Assembly: GCA_001566295.1 (NCBI GenBank)
Contig: KQ964247.1
Coordinates: 3,596,001-3,660,000 of the forward strand
Length of the DNA: 64,000 nt
DNA from: Microdochium bolleyi
Taxonomy: Eukaryota > Ascomycota > Sordariomycetes > Xylariales > Microdochiaceae
Direction of reading: 5' to 3'
Shown: positions 12,808 through 24,191 of the stretch, piece by piece
Layout of the letters: every line of letters starts with the position of its first letter
Position numbering within the stretch: position 1 is the first letter of the stretch
Position numbers and translations under genes: made by a program
The notes under the pieces: model-generated
The model's input: only the letters and a program-made list of their open reading frames with translations
Database searches by the model: none
What the model was told of the DNA's origin: nothing

Positions 12808-14786
12808 CTAAATGGTGCTCGTCGACCTTGCACAGAACATGAGCTTTTCGAGCCTCGTCAACGCCGCGGGGAGGGACTCTGTGCGCCCCTCGTCCTCCGG
12901 TAATTGCGGGGCCCGCATGCAGACCTGGCCAGCCAGTCTAATATACGCCTCATCCGCGCTATCGCAGCTGTCGCGGTCGCTGTCGGGGCTCCCCGACAAT
13001 GATGGCTTGATAAGGGGCACGCCCGCCATCAGCTCCAGGTCAGGGTAGTCGGGGTTCTCAGAGTTCTCGGCCTGCATGTTGGCCCACCACCATGACAGCC
13101 ACAAGTTGCGAGGCGGAGCGCTGCCATTTCGCTTGGACTCGCCCGCCATCATCGAGAACGCGCGAGCCATGAGCTGCAGACCCTGAGCCCTCACCCGTGG
13201 CACCGGACACCGGACCAGCAGGTTCGGGATCGATGGCAGGATCTTGTCGTTGAACAGCAGCAGAGACGATTCGTGCTCTGACTGGTCGAGAATCTGCTCC
13301 GCGACTTTGAGTGCATCCAGGCAGTCGTCGGCAATGTCCTCAAAGCTCGCGTCTGGGGGGTCTAGTGCGTGGGCGAGGAAGAGCAGCAGCGCAATGGCGA
13401 AGAATTGGGTGACTCGCAGGAGAAGCCGCCTGGTATCGTCCTGCTCGTTGCAGATGCGCTGCTCGACATTGCGCTTCCACTCGATGCCCATTTCCACCAG
13501 CATGGCTTGCTGTTCGGGGAGGCGAGACTGGCCACCCTCGGTGAACCACCACATCTGGGCTGTGAAGTATTTATCCCACGTCCGCCTACACACACACGCG
13601 AGAGAAAGAATCTGTTAGCGAGGAAAACCGCAGATTAGGGACCAGACATGATCTGGCGTGGGAGATTAAGCCCAAAGGGGGACTTCCTACGTCTCATGCC
13701 ACGAGGTAGAGACTTACATGAAGACTTCATATGACACTTCTTGGCCTGGACATGCAATCACCGCCTCGAGTCCTTTCAAGCAAGAATCGCTCTGCCATGA
13801 GCAAAGGCGTGGTTTGAGGTGGAGAGGAGATCCAGAGGCACCGCCTCGCATGGAGAACAGCCGCGGCAGCAGCCATGTCGCCTCCTCGATGCCCTCGTCG
13901 TCCATGTCACGCCCAATCTTGTCCACCGTGGCGGGATCGTGGCAGTACAGAGGCAGGACGCCCTGGAGCGCCACCATGGCCTTCGCCGCGACTTCGTCCG
14001 CGCTCTCCGGGTCACCGTGCATGAGCTCAAAGACAATGAACAGGATGCTGGTGATCAGGACCGATCTGCGCGATGCCTCCTCGTTGCTACGCTGCAGCTG
14101 GACCCTCATGAGCGAGATGGCCAAGTTCATGCTCTTGAGGGCTCGCTCGTAATGCGTCGTGGTCCTGGCCCGCTCCACAATCTCTGAGTCGTGCAGCGGC
14201 GATGCCCTCGAGACACCGGCCGGCTTCGCCTCAAAGGCATACTGAAGCGCGCCGATGGCGATGACGCAGTGGAGGATGCAGTCGTCCCGCGCCATCTCCC
14301 GCACTATTGTGCGCAGCCAGAAGTCTGCGCTTCCGATCCGCGAGAGCGCAGGAGCGACGCTGCGCCCGTAGCGCTCGACGTACATGGCATTGTTGACGTG
14401 GAGATAGCGTGCGAGTGGCGGCAGCGTGATCAAGTCCAATGTTGGTTCCAGCCCCGTGCCCCTCCAGGATTTCAGGATTGATGTAGTGGCAGCGTATCGC
14501 GAACCCTGCGAACCCTGCAGGTCTGCATAGGACGCGGCTGCCTCGTATGAGCACTGAAGGTTGGCCCTTGCACAGCGATCGCAGGCGGGCCGCTGCTCGC
14601 CGCACTTGATGCGTCGGCGCTTGCATTGCTCGCAACTAGAAATGGTTCTGGCTTAGCATCGTCGCGTTGACACGGCACTCGCGAAGGGGAGAGGAGGGGC
14701 AGGCCATCATCATGTTGCACGACTGCTTACCCCGTTTTGACCTTGGAGGTCCTCTTGCGTTGCCGCGGGTTACAGGGCGCCGTCAT
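12808..14786 (-). CDS. Zn2Cys6 transcription factor (fungal-specific TF domain)
   Basis: DNA-binding transcriptional regulator. Three exons, 14786-14731, 14635-13718 and 13585-12808, give 583 aa. The zinc cluster spans the first intron: Cys 20, 23, 30, 37, 40 and 47 give CX2CX6CX6CX2CX6C, within TGCEQCKRRRIKCGEQRPAC. The short first exon supplies an Arg/Lys-rich lead-in (KRTSKVKTG) before Cys20. The rest is a helical middle-homology region resembling the PF11951-type fungal regulator domain; the stretch around YLHVNNAMYVERYG and the Leu-rich helices fit it. The start was chosen because it is the only ATG that leads in frame into the first zinc-cluster cysteine. Target genes are unknown. The neighbours are housekeeping-like, so context gives no pathway. 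Confidence 0.88.
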
Positions 14787-16642
14787 TTCCAGACCTCGTG
14801 GCTTGGGCAAGCTGGTTCAGATCGATGGCGGTCAAACGACAAGCACGGAGCAACCCGTGCTATTTTGAAATAGCCACTTGACGGACCATGACCGGGACAT
14901 GACAGGCACAAAGTCGACAGCAATGACGAAATGGCAAGATATGGGAGCGATGGAGGTGAAGTGTACGAGCCCTCTCGTCACCTGCTGGAGGACAACGACC
15001 CGATCAAACTCCGACGCCGCGGGCGGAAGACAAATTGAGTTTCGAGGGCACAATGCGGGATGCAAAGAACCTTCTCTCATTGGGTCTAGAGCCTGCTTTC
15101 GTGCACAGGTCTGGATCGAGAGCGTTGCTCCACAAATGACAAGGGGCTTCCGAGGCACGCAAAGGCGAGGTGGTCCGGTGTTGATTGGGTGCTTTCCACC
15201 TACATTCACACAATCGTCACTGAGAGGAGGACACGGCTCTTGTTGCAGGTTGCAGTTGCCGTTGTGAGGGGGAGAAGCGCCGGAGATATCGCCGTCCCTC
15301 TTGTCTTTCTCAGCCAGATTATAGCCCAGACATGTTGGACATGAGAGCGTCGTCAGGCACCCACGGTCAGCCGGGCACACTGACTAAGTCCTGGGGCGGT
15401 GTGGCTTGTTCACAAAGGGCTATCTCGGTGGATGGCGTCCATGCCAAAGGTAGCGAGGCACGGCCTCTGAAAAAGCCCAACTGGCCTTGCCAGCGTGGCG
15501 CATCAACCCACTTTCCCAAACGGACGAAGGCTCCTTCTTGATGGTGTGATGCCACTTTCGAGAACACTCAAGCAGTGCATAAAGGTATGCTGGACGACAA
15601 GTGCCAGGTCGGAAACTGACTCGGGGTGATGCGGTGATGCCCACCCACATAGCTCAGCCGTCAAGAAGGAGGGCTGCAGAGTGTCGTCAGGGTCGTCGAT
15701 AGTCCGTTAAGTCTCCTGTCAAGCCTGTAGCTTCCGGGCTGCTTACGCGTAGCGTCCTGTCTGGTTCGCTGCACCAGCGTCGTGGCTGGTGGGCACTTTG
15801 GTAGATCAGCCATCGAGTTCTCTCGACTAACGACATCATTTAGCGGTTCCCTCTGACGTGTTCGACCTGTAGATTGCGCTTGAGGCGCACCATCCTTGGG
15901 CAGTCGTCAGCAGAAAGGGGATCCTCAAGTTGAATGCCAGAAGCTTTCTGCCAAGCCAAACGTCACGACGGTACTGCAGCCGCCCACGTCGAAGTCGGCT
16001 TCCAAGATCGAGGGAGCTCGCATGCTTCCGCGCGTGCCGGCCCGTCGGAACGCTAGCATGTTTCCCTCCTTTAACACCGCAAACGCGCAATCCTCGGCAT
16101 GCACAGGAGAGGCGAGACCCTTCAAGGGTCAGAAAGTCTATCCGAGAACCCTAGTCGGAGTTGGTCCGTCTTACATGCAGGGCCTAAGCAACTCAAGTGT
16201 TCCCGGTGTGATTACCCATTGTTCGTCACAGGGTATGCTTTGAACTGGCGACCCGCAGACAGTCGTCTGACAGAACCAGAGCCGGTTGGGCGTGCAGGCT
16301 GACGTTCGTCATATTCACATGCTCAGTAGGCACTTTTCAGACGAGATACAAACCGCTATCTTGCCGAATACTGCTTTCTGTATGGCGAATCCCTTCCGGC
16401 CTTCTGCGGAATGACCCAACTCAGGCCCGTGATCGTAAGGCGCTCGGAACACGGCTGCGCTAAAGACAGGTTGACACCAAAACCTGGTGCGGCTTTGCTG
16501 GTCTTTGTATTGTACTGTATGGTCACAGCATGCACATGTATTTTCAATATCCTGTGGTGTAGTTCCAATTGAGCTGCGGCCTGTGTTTGCGGCCGTGCTT
16601 GTTCGATCATCCTTTAGGTGATCGTTAGACCAGCTTCCATCA
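14787..16642. other. Intergenic region upstream of the Zn2Cys6 gene
   Basis: About 1.85 kb between the start of the regulator gene and the stop of the tRNase Z gene, both on the minus strand. It should contain the regulator promoter and the tRNase Z 3' UTR. The open frames on both strands have no recognisable composition or exon structure, and I see no gene or clear repeat. Confidence 0.5.
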
Positions 16643-19480
16643 TCACTGGTCATCGACATCTTCGAACAGTTTCTGCATGGCAGGGATGAAGGCCTGTGCC
16701 TCCCTGAACTCGCCGAGCTTGACTCTCATGTAGTCAAAGGCAACCAACGTGACCTCGTCGAGCCGTGCTTTGTCTCTGCCCTCCATTTCTTCCTTGATAT
16801 CGTGAATGTCTGTGCCAAGATTTGCGATCTTCTGATACCGTTGGGAAAAGTGGGTAAGCAGGATTCTGCGAGCACCCATCTGCCGGCCGACTTCTATCGC
16901 CTCGGACATGGTCGAGTGCTTCTTGGCCAGCGCATCGCCTCTAAGCTCGTCGTCAAAAGTGCTCTCGTGGATGAGTAGAGTTGTGCCCTGGCCGATCTGG
17001 ACAAATGCGTCACTAGGACGGCAGTCGCCCGAGTAAGCAATTTTAAGCCCGCTCGGCCAAGTGAAGACGCACGCAAGTGCGCCCTGGCAGTGGTCTACAT
17101 AACAGGCATCGATCTGTTGTATGCCGTACATTCCTTGTTCGGCCTCAGTCATAACCTTTGGCGGGAAGACCTTTCTTCTCGTGGGCCCATCGAATATCAT
17201 CAGCTGCAGTCGATCGAAGCCAAAGTCCTCAACTTGAGCATATTCGCGGAGCCAGTTGGTCATGCCAGAATGTGATGCAACAAAGAGCCGACTTTTAGGA
17301 TCAGCTCCTGTAGCCTCGTGCCAAGCCTTGAGTACACTAGCAGTGCCCAGATGATGGTCTGCGTGCAAGTGACTGATCCAAACACCTCTGAGCTCCCTGA
17401 GCACCTCAGGTAGCTCGGGTCCGAACACTCGTCGGAGCTGCCCGAGAGTATTCTCGCCGCAGTCGAGAATATAATTGCCATAGCCTGGCACGCGGACGAG
17501 GGTCGCTGACACGTTTCGGTATTTCGAGGGGAGGGCTGAGCCAGTTCCGAGCGTGATCACCTCAGCGTCACGGTTTGGAATGTCGGCTTCGATCTTTTCA
17601 ACCTTACTAGAAAACGCGGGCTCATTGATCTTGACGCGAGCACCTTCCGTGAGATGGGCGATTTCTTCGCGAAGCTGCTTGTCCGAGTTTGCAATAGCCA
17701 GCTTCGGAATGTCGGGGAAGGGAATGATCTTGTCATCCTGAACCATAACCTGAGGGGCCAACTGTATTGTGTGGCCAGTCCTGCCAACCTCGTAATTGTC
17801 AGGGTTTGAGGGGAGGGGAGTACCAAGCACTGTCTGCGTGTTGTCGAAGCAAGGTAGTGGAAAGCGCTTGGGATCGATCGAGTGGAGTTTGTATGCTTGT
17901 GTCGCTACTGACTCCATCGCGATCATGTTTGGACATGTATCCGGTGCGCACACTATGTGTTTAATCGAAGGCATCTTTTGCATGAACTCCTGCAGCCGAC
18001 TATCGTTGACGACCCCCGGACCTAGTGACCAGTAAATTGCCTGAAGCCCATTTGTGATCTCTGAAGATGACCATTCGCCACGGTTCACAAGTTGCTCGAC
18101 GTAGGAGCAGTCGGGCAGGTCGACAAAAGCGATTCCTTTGCCTTCGACAGTGGCACCGAGGACCATGCTTGGAGTGACCTCAACACCATCCTTGCCCTGG
18201 ACAGTCTGGCCAGCTGTCAGGAGCTTGAAGTCGGTCTTTGCGACGCCGTGCTTCAGAGCCTCGGCTGGGTTGAACTTTCCGCGGGTAGCATGCGTCTTGA
18301 CAATGTAGCACATGGACTGGCTCGATGGCTTTGTGTAAGGCAGGCTCGTTACCATGGCCCCAGGCCATGGCTGCCGAACAAGAACAGGAATGTCGGGGAT
18401 GTCCTGTATGGGCGTAGCACCGCCTGGCAAAGGTCCCGTGTATGGTTTGATGTGACCGTCAGCATCTCTGATGAAGAGCTTCGCAGGCAATTTCGCCTGA
18501 TGTACTGTAGTTTCGGAAAGCGCATCGAGGCTCCAGTTCGAGTTGAACATGTGCTCGACAACGGTGGCCACAATATCCTTGTCCGCTCCCGCCTCTGGTG
18601 ACGCACCAGCCAGGTACTCTTCATGACTCCGTTTCCTCGATCGGTTCGAAGAATCCGAGGACGACTCGACGGGCATGTACCAAACATTAATGTTCTCGTC
18701 CTTCCAGTCTGGCTCGTTCGGTTTCCGCTGTGAAGAGGGATCGGTCTTGATTTCGTGGGGCCTCAGGGGCAGACCTTTTCGGAAGACAAATCGTCGCGCC
18801 GTTGCCAGAAAGTGAGTTAAGTTCTGGCCACCATGGAGGTTGAGAGTAGAGACCGCAGTAGAGGCCGCCTCCTTCCGGCCCTTGTCCTTGCGATCTTTGT
18901 TGAGTTGCTTAATGGCATCGCGAGCACTGGCAAGTGTATCAGCTACGGTCAGGATCGCTCCGATGACGCCTCCACAACTCCTCCAGTCGATCAGACCGCT
19001 GACGAACAGGTCCTGTGCCTTGTTTAGGGGAATCTTCCGCTGTGTCATGGATCGCTGTGTCCCCTCCGAGATGTTGCCTATAATGTACCGCTTGTTGTCG
19101 AAGTGTAGCATCACGCAGGCGCCCGGGGTGTCGGCGGTCGGCGCCGTGGCGAGCTGGACTTTGACCAACATTCTTCGAGAAGATCCGAACTCGGATATTG
19201 GTTCGTTGTATCCGTCGCTCTTCGCGGAGCTAGGCTCAGGCCTGCCCAGGACGTAGTAGGCAACTTCGCGGGGGAAAATACGGGGCTTCGCGTCGATGAC
19301 GGAGACTTGTTTGTATTTCCCCTTGAAGAAGTCGTTGGGGTTCGCTGAGGTTCTGTCTCGTCCTCGGGCGTGTCGAGCGTGGTGAGAGGCACTGAGAGCA
19401 AATGCCCTTGTAGTCTGTGGTGAACGAATGGCGCGAGGGAGGCGGCTCAGGATACAGCGAGCGACTTGACGAGGCCTCAT
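16643..19480 (-). CDS. tRNase Z, long form (3' tRNA processing endonuclease)
   Basis: Endonuclease that removes the 3' trailer from precursor tRNAs in nucleus and mitochondria (the ELAC2/Trz1 family). It is a single 945-codon exon, a usual size for the long form. The N-terminus is Arg-rich and Ser/Ala-rich with almost no acidic residues, like a mitochondrial presequence. The N-terminal half is the degenerate metallo-beta-lactamase-like part. The C-terminal half is catalytic: PSKYRN is the PxKxRN loop, HLHADHH (704-710) is the HxHxDH metal site, and later ligands lie in VDHCQG (about His 797), SGDCRP (Asp 819), IHESTFDDE (His 838) and LTHFSQRY (His 877). No intron is needed. The exact balance of mitochondrial and nuclear targeting is inferred. 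Confidence 0.95.
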   Translation of the reverse strand: MRPRQVARCILSRLPRAIRSPQTTRAFALSASHHARHARGRDRTSANPNDFFKGKYKQVSVIDAKPRIFPREVAYYVLGRPEPSSAKSDGYNEPISEFGSSRRMLVKVQLATAPTADTPGACVMLHFDNKRYIIGNISEGTQRSMTQRKIPLNKAQDLFVSGLIDWRSCGGVIGAILTVADTLASARDAIKQLNKDRKDKGRKEAASTAVSTLNLHGGQNLTHFLATARRFVFRKGLPLRPHEIKTDPSSQRKPNEPDWKDENINVWYMPVESSSDSSNRSRKRSHEEYLAGASPEAGADKDIVATVVEHMFNSNWSLDALSETTVHQAKLPAKLFIRDADGHIKPYTGPLPGGATPIQDIPDIPVLVRQPWPGAMVTSLPYTKPSSQSMCYIVKTHATRGKFNPAEALKHGVAKTDFKLLTAGQTVQGKDGVEVTPSMVLGATVEGKGIAFVDLPDCSYVEQLVNRGEWSSSEITNGLQAIYWSLGPGVVNDSRLQEFMQKMPSIKHIVCAPDTCPNMIAMESVATQAYKLHSIDPKRFPLPCFDNTQTVLGTPLPSNPDNYEVGRTGHTIQLAPQVMVQDDKIIPFPDIPKLAIANSDKQLREEIAHLTEGARVKINEPAFSSKVEKIEADIPNRDAEVITLGTGSALPSKYRNVSATLVRVPGYGNYILDCGENTLGQLRRVFGPELPEVLRELRGVWISHLHADHHLGTASVLKAWHEATGADPKSRLFVASHSGMTNWLREYAQVEDFGFDRLQLMIFDGPTRRKVFPPKVMTEAEQGMYGIQQIDACYVDHCQGALACVFTWPSGLKIAYSGDCRPSDAFVQIGQGTTLLIHESTFDDELRGDALAKKHSTMSEAIEVGRQMGARRILLTHFSQRYQKIANLGTDIHDIKEEMEGRDKARLDEVTLVAFDYMRVKLGEFREAQAFIPAMQKLFEDVDDQ

Positions 19481-21705
19481 GAGGGTGACTTGAGAGTCAA
19501 CGGAGTGTGAGCATAATATACAACGGAGAAGACCAGTCAGGATAGGAACATCATTGAGATGCCTGGTGTCTGGAGTTCCGAGGCGGCGTGAGTCTTGCGG
19601 CGTGGTGGGGGATGCGACGCCAGAAAAATCCTTATCTTATCGAGCCTCGATCCTCGACCCAGCTGCCAGAGCCCCTACGCCTGACTGAATCCAAGGGTCC
19701 TTCCTACCACTTAAGGACCTTGAGGCAGCCAATTCGAACCATTGTCAACCTTGTACAGACCAGCACGAAGACAACGCCCCCATGTGTCGGGGATGAATTT
19801 TCACATAGATCGCCACATTGTATTACGCCAACATTGTTGTACAGTTGTCCTATCTCAAAAAAACGCAAACCCAAACACTCTCCGATAACCACGATGCAGG
19901 CAACCATGCAACTGTCTAGCGAGTCGCACTGCGAACCCGCGTGGTAGATCTCTTATTACTGGCAACAGAGTCGTTGCTCGACACCATGCTGAGACTTGAG
20001 CTACACGTGCTCTCCAAACTAGCCCTCTTGTCCAACTCCGACCCGTCGCCACTACCACTGAACCGCTGGGCGGTGACGTTCACTGTCGCAGTTTGTGAGC
20101 ACACTGGTTACAATCGGAGCCCGGCTGGAGTGCCTTCGGACTGACCTTTTGACACATCTGTCTGCGGCGTCGCTCGGAAGGCAGAGGCTCGTCTGAGTAG
20201 CTTGAACCCCATAGTTGTTTATGTGATGGGCAGGGCGGTTCCAAGGTAATTCTGTAAGTCCGTTGATAACAATAAGCATTTGCTGAGGTGGAGGGACGAG
20301 TATCGCATATCCATTCAGGTCGGGCTGGCAATGTCTTCTTATCCAACTGCTCAAGGGCACCCCCTTCCACACACCCGACTCGCCTTCTCGCTGATCCTCT
20401 CGTTGATTTCCACCCCACGAAACACGAGAAGCCATCCAAGAGTCCCGGCTACCGCGTCACGCGCAGACTCGACGTAATAAGGAGCTGATCTATTCCGCCT
20501 CCAAGGGTTCCCAGTGCCGACTCTTCCAAGGGGGGTCCGATACAGGACAGGACGTATCACAGGGGTGCCGTCTTGAGCGCCCGGCTGTCAAGATCGAGAT
20601 TCGATCAACGTCATACCCGCCCGGAAGGACCCAGGACCCCGGAACTAACTCCACAGAATGGAGAGGGACCCCCTCAATCAGCCGCCCGTACAGCTGCAAC
20701 AGATCGAGACTCTTCCTCCATGTCTTAGGACGGTTAAATCCCAATCAAGCTCTGCCACGGAGCCCATTGGTGCTTCTTTGCCCAATTGACACTCAACCGA
20801 GCCTCGCCTCGGCGGCCTCTGTCATGCGGTTGCTCAATTGGGCTCCCTGCGGTGCTTGGAACCTCCGGCCCAAGGATTCAAGGCGAAGAAATGATGCGGT
20901 CGCGTGCCCCATCGTGGCAGCCCTATGGGAGATGATGGTTCGCCAGCGGAGTGAAGTCTCCGAGCCCGTGAACCACAGGGCAAGCCAAGCTGCATTGCTT
21001 TGCTTGGCTGACCTCGAGATTACTGCAAGCCATGTCGACCACTGGCAGATCACTAGGTCACACATTAGAACCACCCATCAGCGTATCGCTGTGATCAGAT
21101 TGAGGCCTGCCCTCTCATCATGACGGGCCCAAGCACGGGAGTAATATGTGTGTTGCCTTCCCTTTCGGCTGTTCCGGCCCCAGCTGGCATGCCTCCCTCC
21201 CGCTCGCCCGATAGATCCCGTCCATCATTCTTGTCACGACCCTCCACGAACTCAAGCTCGAAAGTTGCGCCTTCGAGCAACAAGTTGTCACTCGACTGAG
21301 TCTCCAACAGGCCGGCAGGTCCATGGTGAGCGCGAGTATATCTGTCCTGCACGTACAGCATCATGGCATGCATCCAGCGCCTGAATTGAAGCACTCAACA
21401 TACGACGTGGCACCGACACACGTCGCCTGCAGGCAGCCCGTATATCTGGGAACTCCCGTACCCGATGGCCTCGAATCTTTCCTGCATAGACCTCGCAGTG
21501 AATCCTATGCCGTAGGTATAATGCCCTCATAATTCGTGCGGCTGACACAAGAAATCATGCCTCACCTCGCCATACAACTATTCTCCACCCGTTCACACAC
21601 CTGTCTTCACCCACGCGCTCTCACTTACATCATAACCCAGCCAACGTCATTGTGGATAATCCCCGCGAAACCCCTCCAGCTTCCGTCTGCCACACACCCA
21701 CAACC
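19481..21705. other. Gene-poor region upstream of tRNase Z
   Basis: The first few hundred bases should be the tRNase Z promoter. The remainder shows only short open frames without recognisable products on either strand. A GGTTCGAA-like word near 19730 on the minus strand was checked as a possible tRNA T-loop, but the flanking stems do not pair. No repeat or RNA gene is supported. Confidence 0.5.
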
Positions 21706-22022
21706 ATGACTCGAGGACCATTCAAGCCTTCTGTCCCCCTCCGGCCCCGCACAGAGGAAGGAGCAGCGAGCACAACGTATGCTTCTGCATATGGTCAAGT
21801 CTTGAACACTTCCCGGCGTCAGTCCGTGAGAACATGTGAGTTTTTTCAGCGCTGTTTTACAATAACAAGGATCGAAACAAACATTCTGTTTAAAGTTCTG
21901 CAGACTTAGAAGCTTGCAGCAAGCCCAGGATCATAAGTGCGAGCTTCTGCAACAGAGTCAGCTCAATTGATCTGACGAAGCTCGTTCTGTTGGTGCATTA
22001 TGCCGGTCGCCGAAGCTGCTAG
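21706..22022 (+). CDS. Possible small spliced gene, 82 aa, unknown
   Basis: Weak candidate. An ATG at 21706 in a reasonable context (CAACCATG) follows a C/T-rich, promoter-like stretch. It opens a 43-codon exon ending at 21835 on a GTGAGT donor. A 68-nt intron ending TTCTGCAG at 21903 joins in frame to an exon running to a TAG at 22020-22022. The joined product would be 82 aa. It begins MTRGPFKPSVPLRPRTEEG and ends in a Leu/Val-rich stretch followed by YAGRRSC. I recognise no family. Sensible splice signals and frame closure could arise by chance in a region this size, so treat this as a hypothesis only. Confidence 0.25.
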
Positions 22023-22594
22023 GCTACCTAGGGCAAGTGCTGAAATCTCTGCACACATGGAGAGGTGTTCGTAATCATCCTGGAGGATGCATTGAGCATG
22101 AAACCTACGGGGCATTCTGAAAACGAGTAAAGATGTGCATCTGATCGATTCGAGGCTGAGGTGAAGATTATATTGGCTGTTGCAACAGTGAAGAAGGTCT
22201 GGAATGGTGACTGGAACACGCCATTTTGTGTAAAAACTAATACGCTGATATTGATGCTCACTTCACTCACCATCCGCTGGGCAAAATATATCCATGAGAA
22301 ACTACATCATTGGCTCGTTGCTGTCATCGTTGCTTCCTGGAAAGTCTCGCCTGCGTACGACAAGCACCAGCACTAAGATATGAATACCTGTTGTTTTCGA
22401 GCTCAGAGTGTGTATTGGAGGTCGGCATGCATTCTGGTCCATGAGTACGACGCGAGCTCACTTGTTCCACCTCTGGAAATCTCTGTCCCGTGCTTGATGA
22501 ATCGTCATCTCGCTTCATTGTGTGTGCGAGGACGATCTGGAAGGATCTGCCGAGTCTGGGACAGAGATGATGCTCAAAGTTTTTTTTGGAATGG

Positions 22595-23563
22595 TTACCA
22601 TGTAGACCCGCCCGGGTCCCTTTGTGCCCCCCATATCCGGGTTAGGATGTTCTCGTGAGTCGGGCAGAAGGTCGTGATAGGGCGTTGAATTATGGTCTCG
22701 TTGCTCCCCTGCGAGGGCCCTCCTTGGGAAACAGGGAATAAATTTTGGCAGCGAGTATGCTCTTGTCGTTGCGGCTCCTCGACTGGTGGAAACCCGTGCT
22801 GATTGTACGTCGGCCTTCGATCATCTTCGGAACGTTCTGATTGCTCTCCGAACCGTGGCGAGTGCACCTGATTTGCTTCCATCTGCGCCCGTAGCTGTTG
22901 CATTTGCTCCCTTAGCCATCTATTCTGCTCCCGAAGTTGAAATATCACGCTGGCCTCAATATGCTGCTGATGTCGTTGCAGCCGGCCCTCAAGCTATGGG
23001 ATGTCCTGCTGCTGAAGTCTCAAAGTTTGTAATTGTGCCCGTAATCGTCGCGCTTCTACACGGTATGCCTCGAATTGCTCTCTAAGCCGTTGCGCCACCG
23101 CTTGAAAAAGCGTTGACCTTGCACTCGTGTAAAGATCGGGATAGAGAAATTCATAAGGCGGTGGAGGTTCCTGTGGACGGTCTGGAGTAGCGTCATCTTC
23201 CCACGTGACATGAGCCGGTTCTGGCTGGCCTGAACGGTCTGAACCCTGAGCCCGATTCTCGCGAAGAGGCAAGGGGAGTGGGAAGTTGGGGCCCGTGCGT
23301 GGTGATCGTTGCAGAGAACTGATGGCATTTGGCCAACGGCGAGGACTCGCCCTCGGGAATGTACCTTGGCGGCGGCGTGAAGGTGACTGGCTATTCTGGG
23401 CGGACCGTTGGCGGTGTGGTGATTGCCGATGCTGGGGTGACTGACGGCGTCGGGGTGATCCTTGCCTTTTTCGTGGCTCAGGAGTAGACAGACTACCCGA
23501 GGAAAGGCTGGGAGTTGAGCCTGTTGCCGTGAGACAGTCAGGGTTCTGGGAAGAGGAGTTCAT
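22595..23563 (-). CDS. Arg/Gln-rich coiled-coil protein with an in-frame TAG (broken or spliced)
   Basis: Unrecognised gene. From ATG 23563 the frame runs 189 codons to a TAG at 22996-22994, then continues open in the same frame for 132 codons to a stop at 22595-22597. The first part is disordered and basic, with repeated SPRRRQSP/HRQSP-like motifs resembling RS-type proteins. It then carries a PPPPYEF-type segment. The coiled coil runs straight through the TAG: LRAQLQTLRLQQQ precedes it, and LEGRLQRHQQHIEAS followed by LREQNRWLREQMQQLRAQM follow it. Either the TAG is a CAG-to-TAG mutation making a pseudogene, or it is read through, or it is removed with a 66-nt intron (23059-22994, GTAGAA donor, CATAG acceptor) that keeps frame. 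The frame also extends upstream to an ATG at 23773 through a Leu-rich hydrophobic segment, so the start is uncertain. Confidence 0.5.
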
Positions 23564-24191
23564 GATCGCCAATGAGCCAGTTCCCGAAGTGCTTAACTGG
23601 GACGAGCGAGGACAGTGCTGGGAATGTTGTAAAGCTGGTGTGAGCAAGAAGAATGTCCGTATGCCAGAGAAGATGCGAGCCCAGCAAGACCTTGGACAGA
23701 GCATGAAGATGATGAGAAGACAGAGCAAGAGCAGCAAGGCCCCGGACGTGAAGTGGTCGGGCGCCAAAGGCATACCGAGCTGCACTGAGGAAGGCAGGGC
23801 CGACTACATGTCAAAGAACTCATTGAGCAGGATCAAGCAGAGCAACCACGAAACGGCAGGTGCGAGCTTCGCAACAGATTAGACTCAAGCAAGAATGTGA
23901 ACCGTCATCTCTGCCATGCTTCGACGTCCGACTACATGGCGAATCGCACGGAATATTAGCCTGGGCAGGCCGGCATATCATGCTGCAGGATCCGGGAACT
24001 TCTCATTCGCATCTCCTCATCCTCCCATCTTCATCGTTGCAATCGACAAGTGGTCATGATCACAAGGGAGACATCTCGGAAGGAACGTGTGGCACCTGTC
24101 GCAGGGTTGAAGTCCTTTGTGTACCTATGCTCTATGCAGTTGTCGTCTAATACTGACTTCTAGCATCCTTCCTAAAATGCCCGCCCTCACT
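23564..24191. other. Short intergenic region
   Basis: Lies between the coiled-coil ORF and the flavin-reductase-like gene, both on the minus strand. It may contain the promoter and an N-terminal extension of the coiled-coil ORF (to 23773). Nothing else is seen. Confidence 0.45.

Noticed and set aside
19715..19760. Possible tRNA T-loop (GGTTCGAA on the minus strand)
   Set aside because: Flanking bases do not form the T stem, and no D-arm or acceptor stem could be paired.
22594..22996. Frame 22595-22948 as a separate small gene
   Set aside because: It is in frame with, and continues the coiled coil of, the upstream ORF. It begins only with a GTG codon, so a separate gene is less likely than one interrupted gene.
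21930..23900. Similar 25-base words at about 21936 and 23850 (GTGCGAGCTTC..GCAACAGA)
   Set aside because: Too short and too divergent beyond the core to call a repeat pair or mobile-element remnant.
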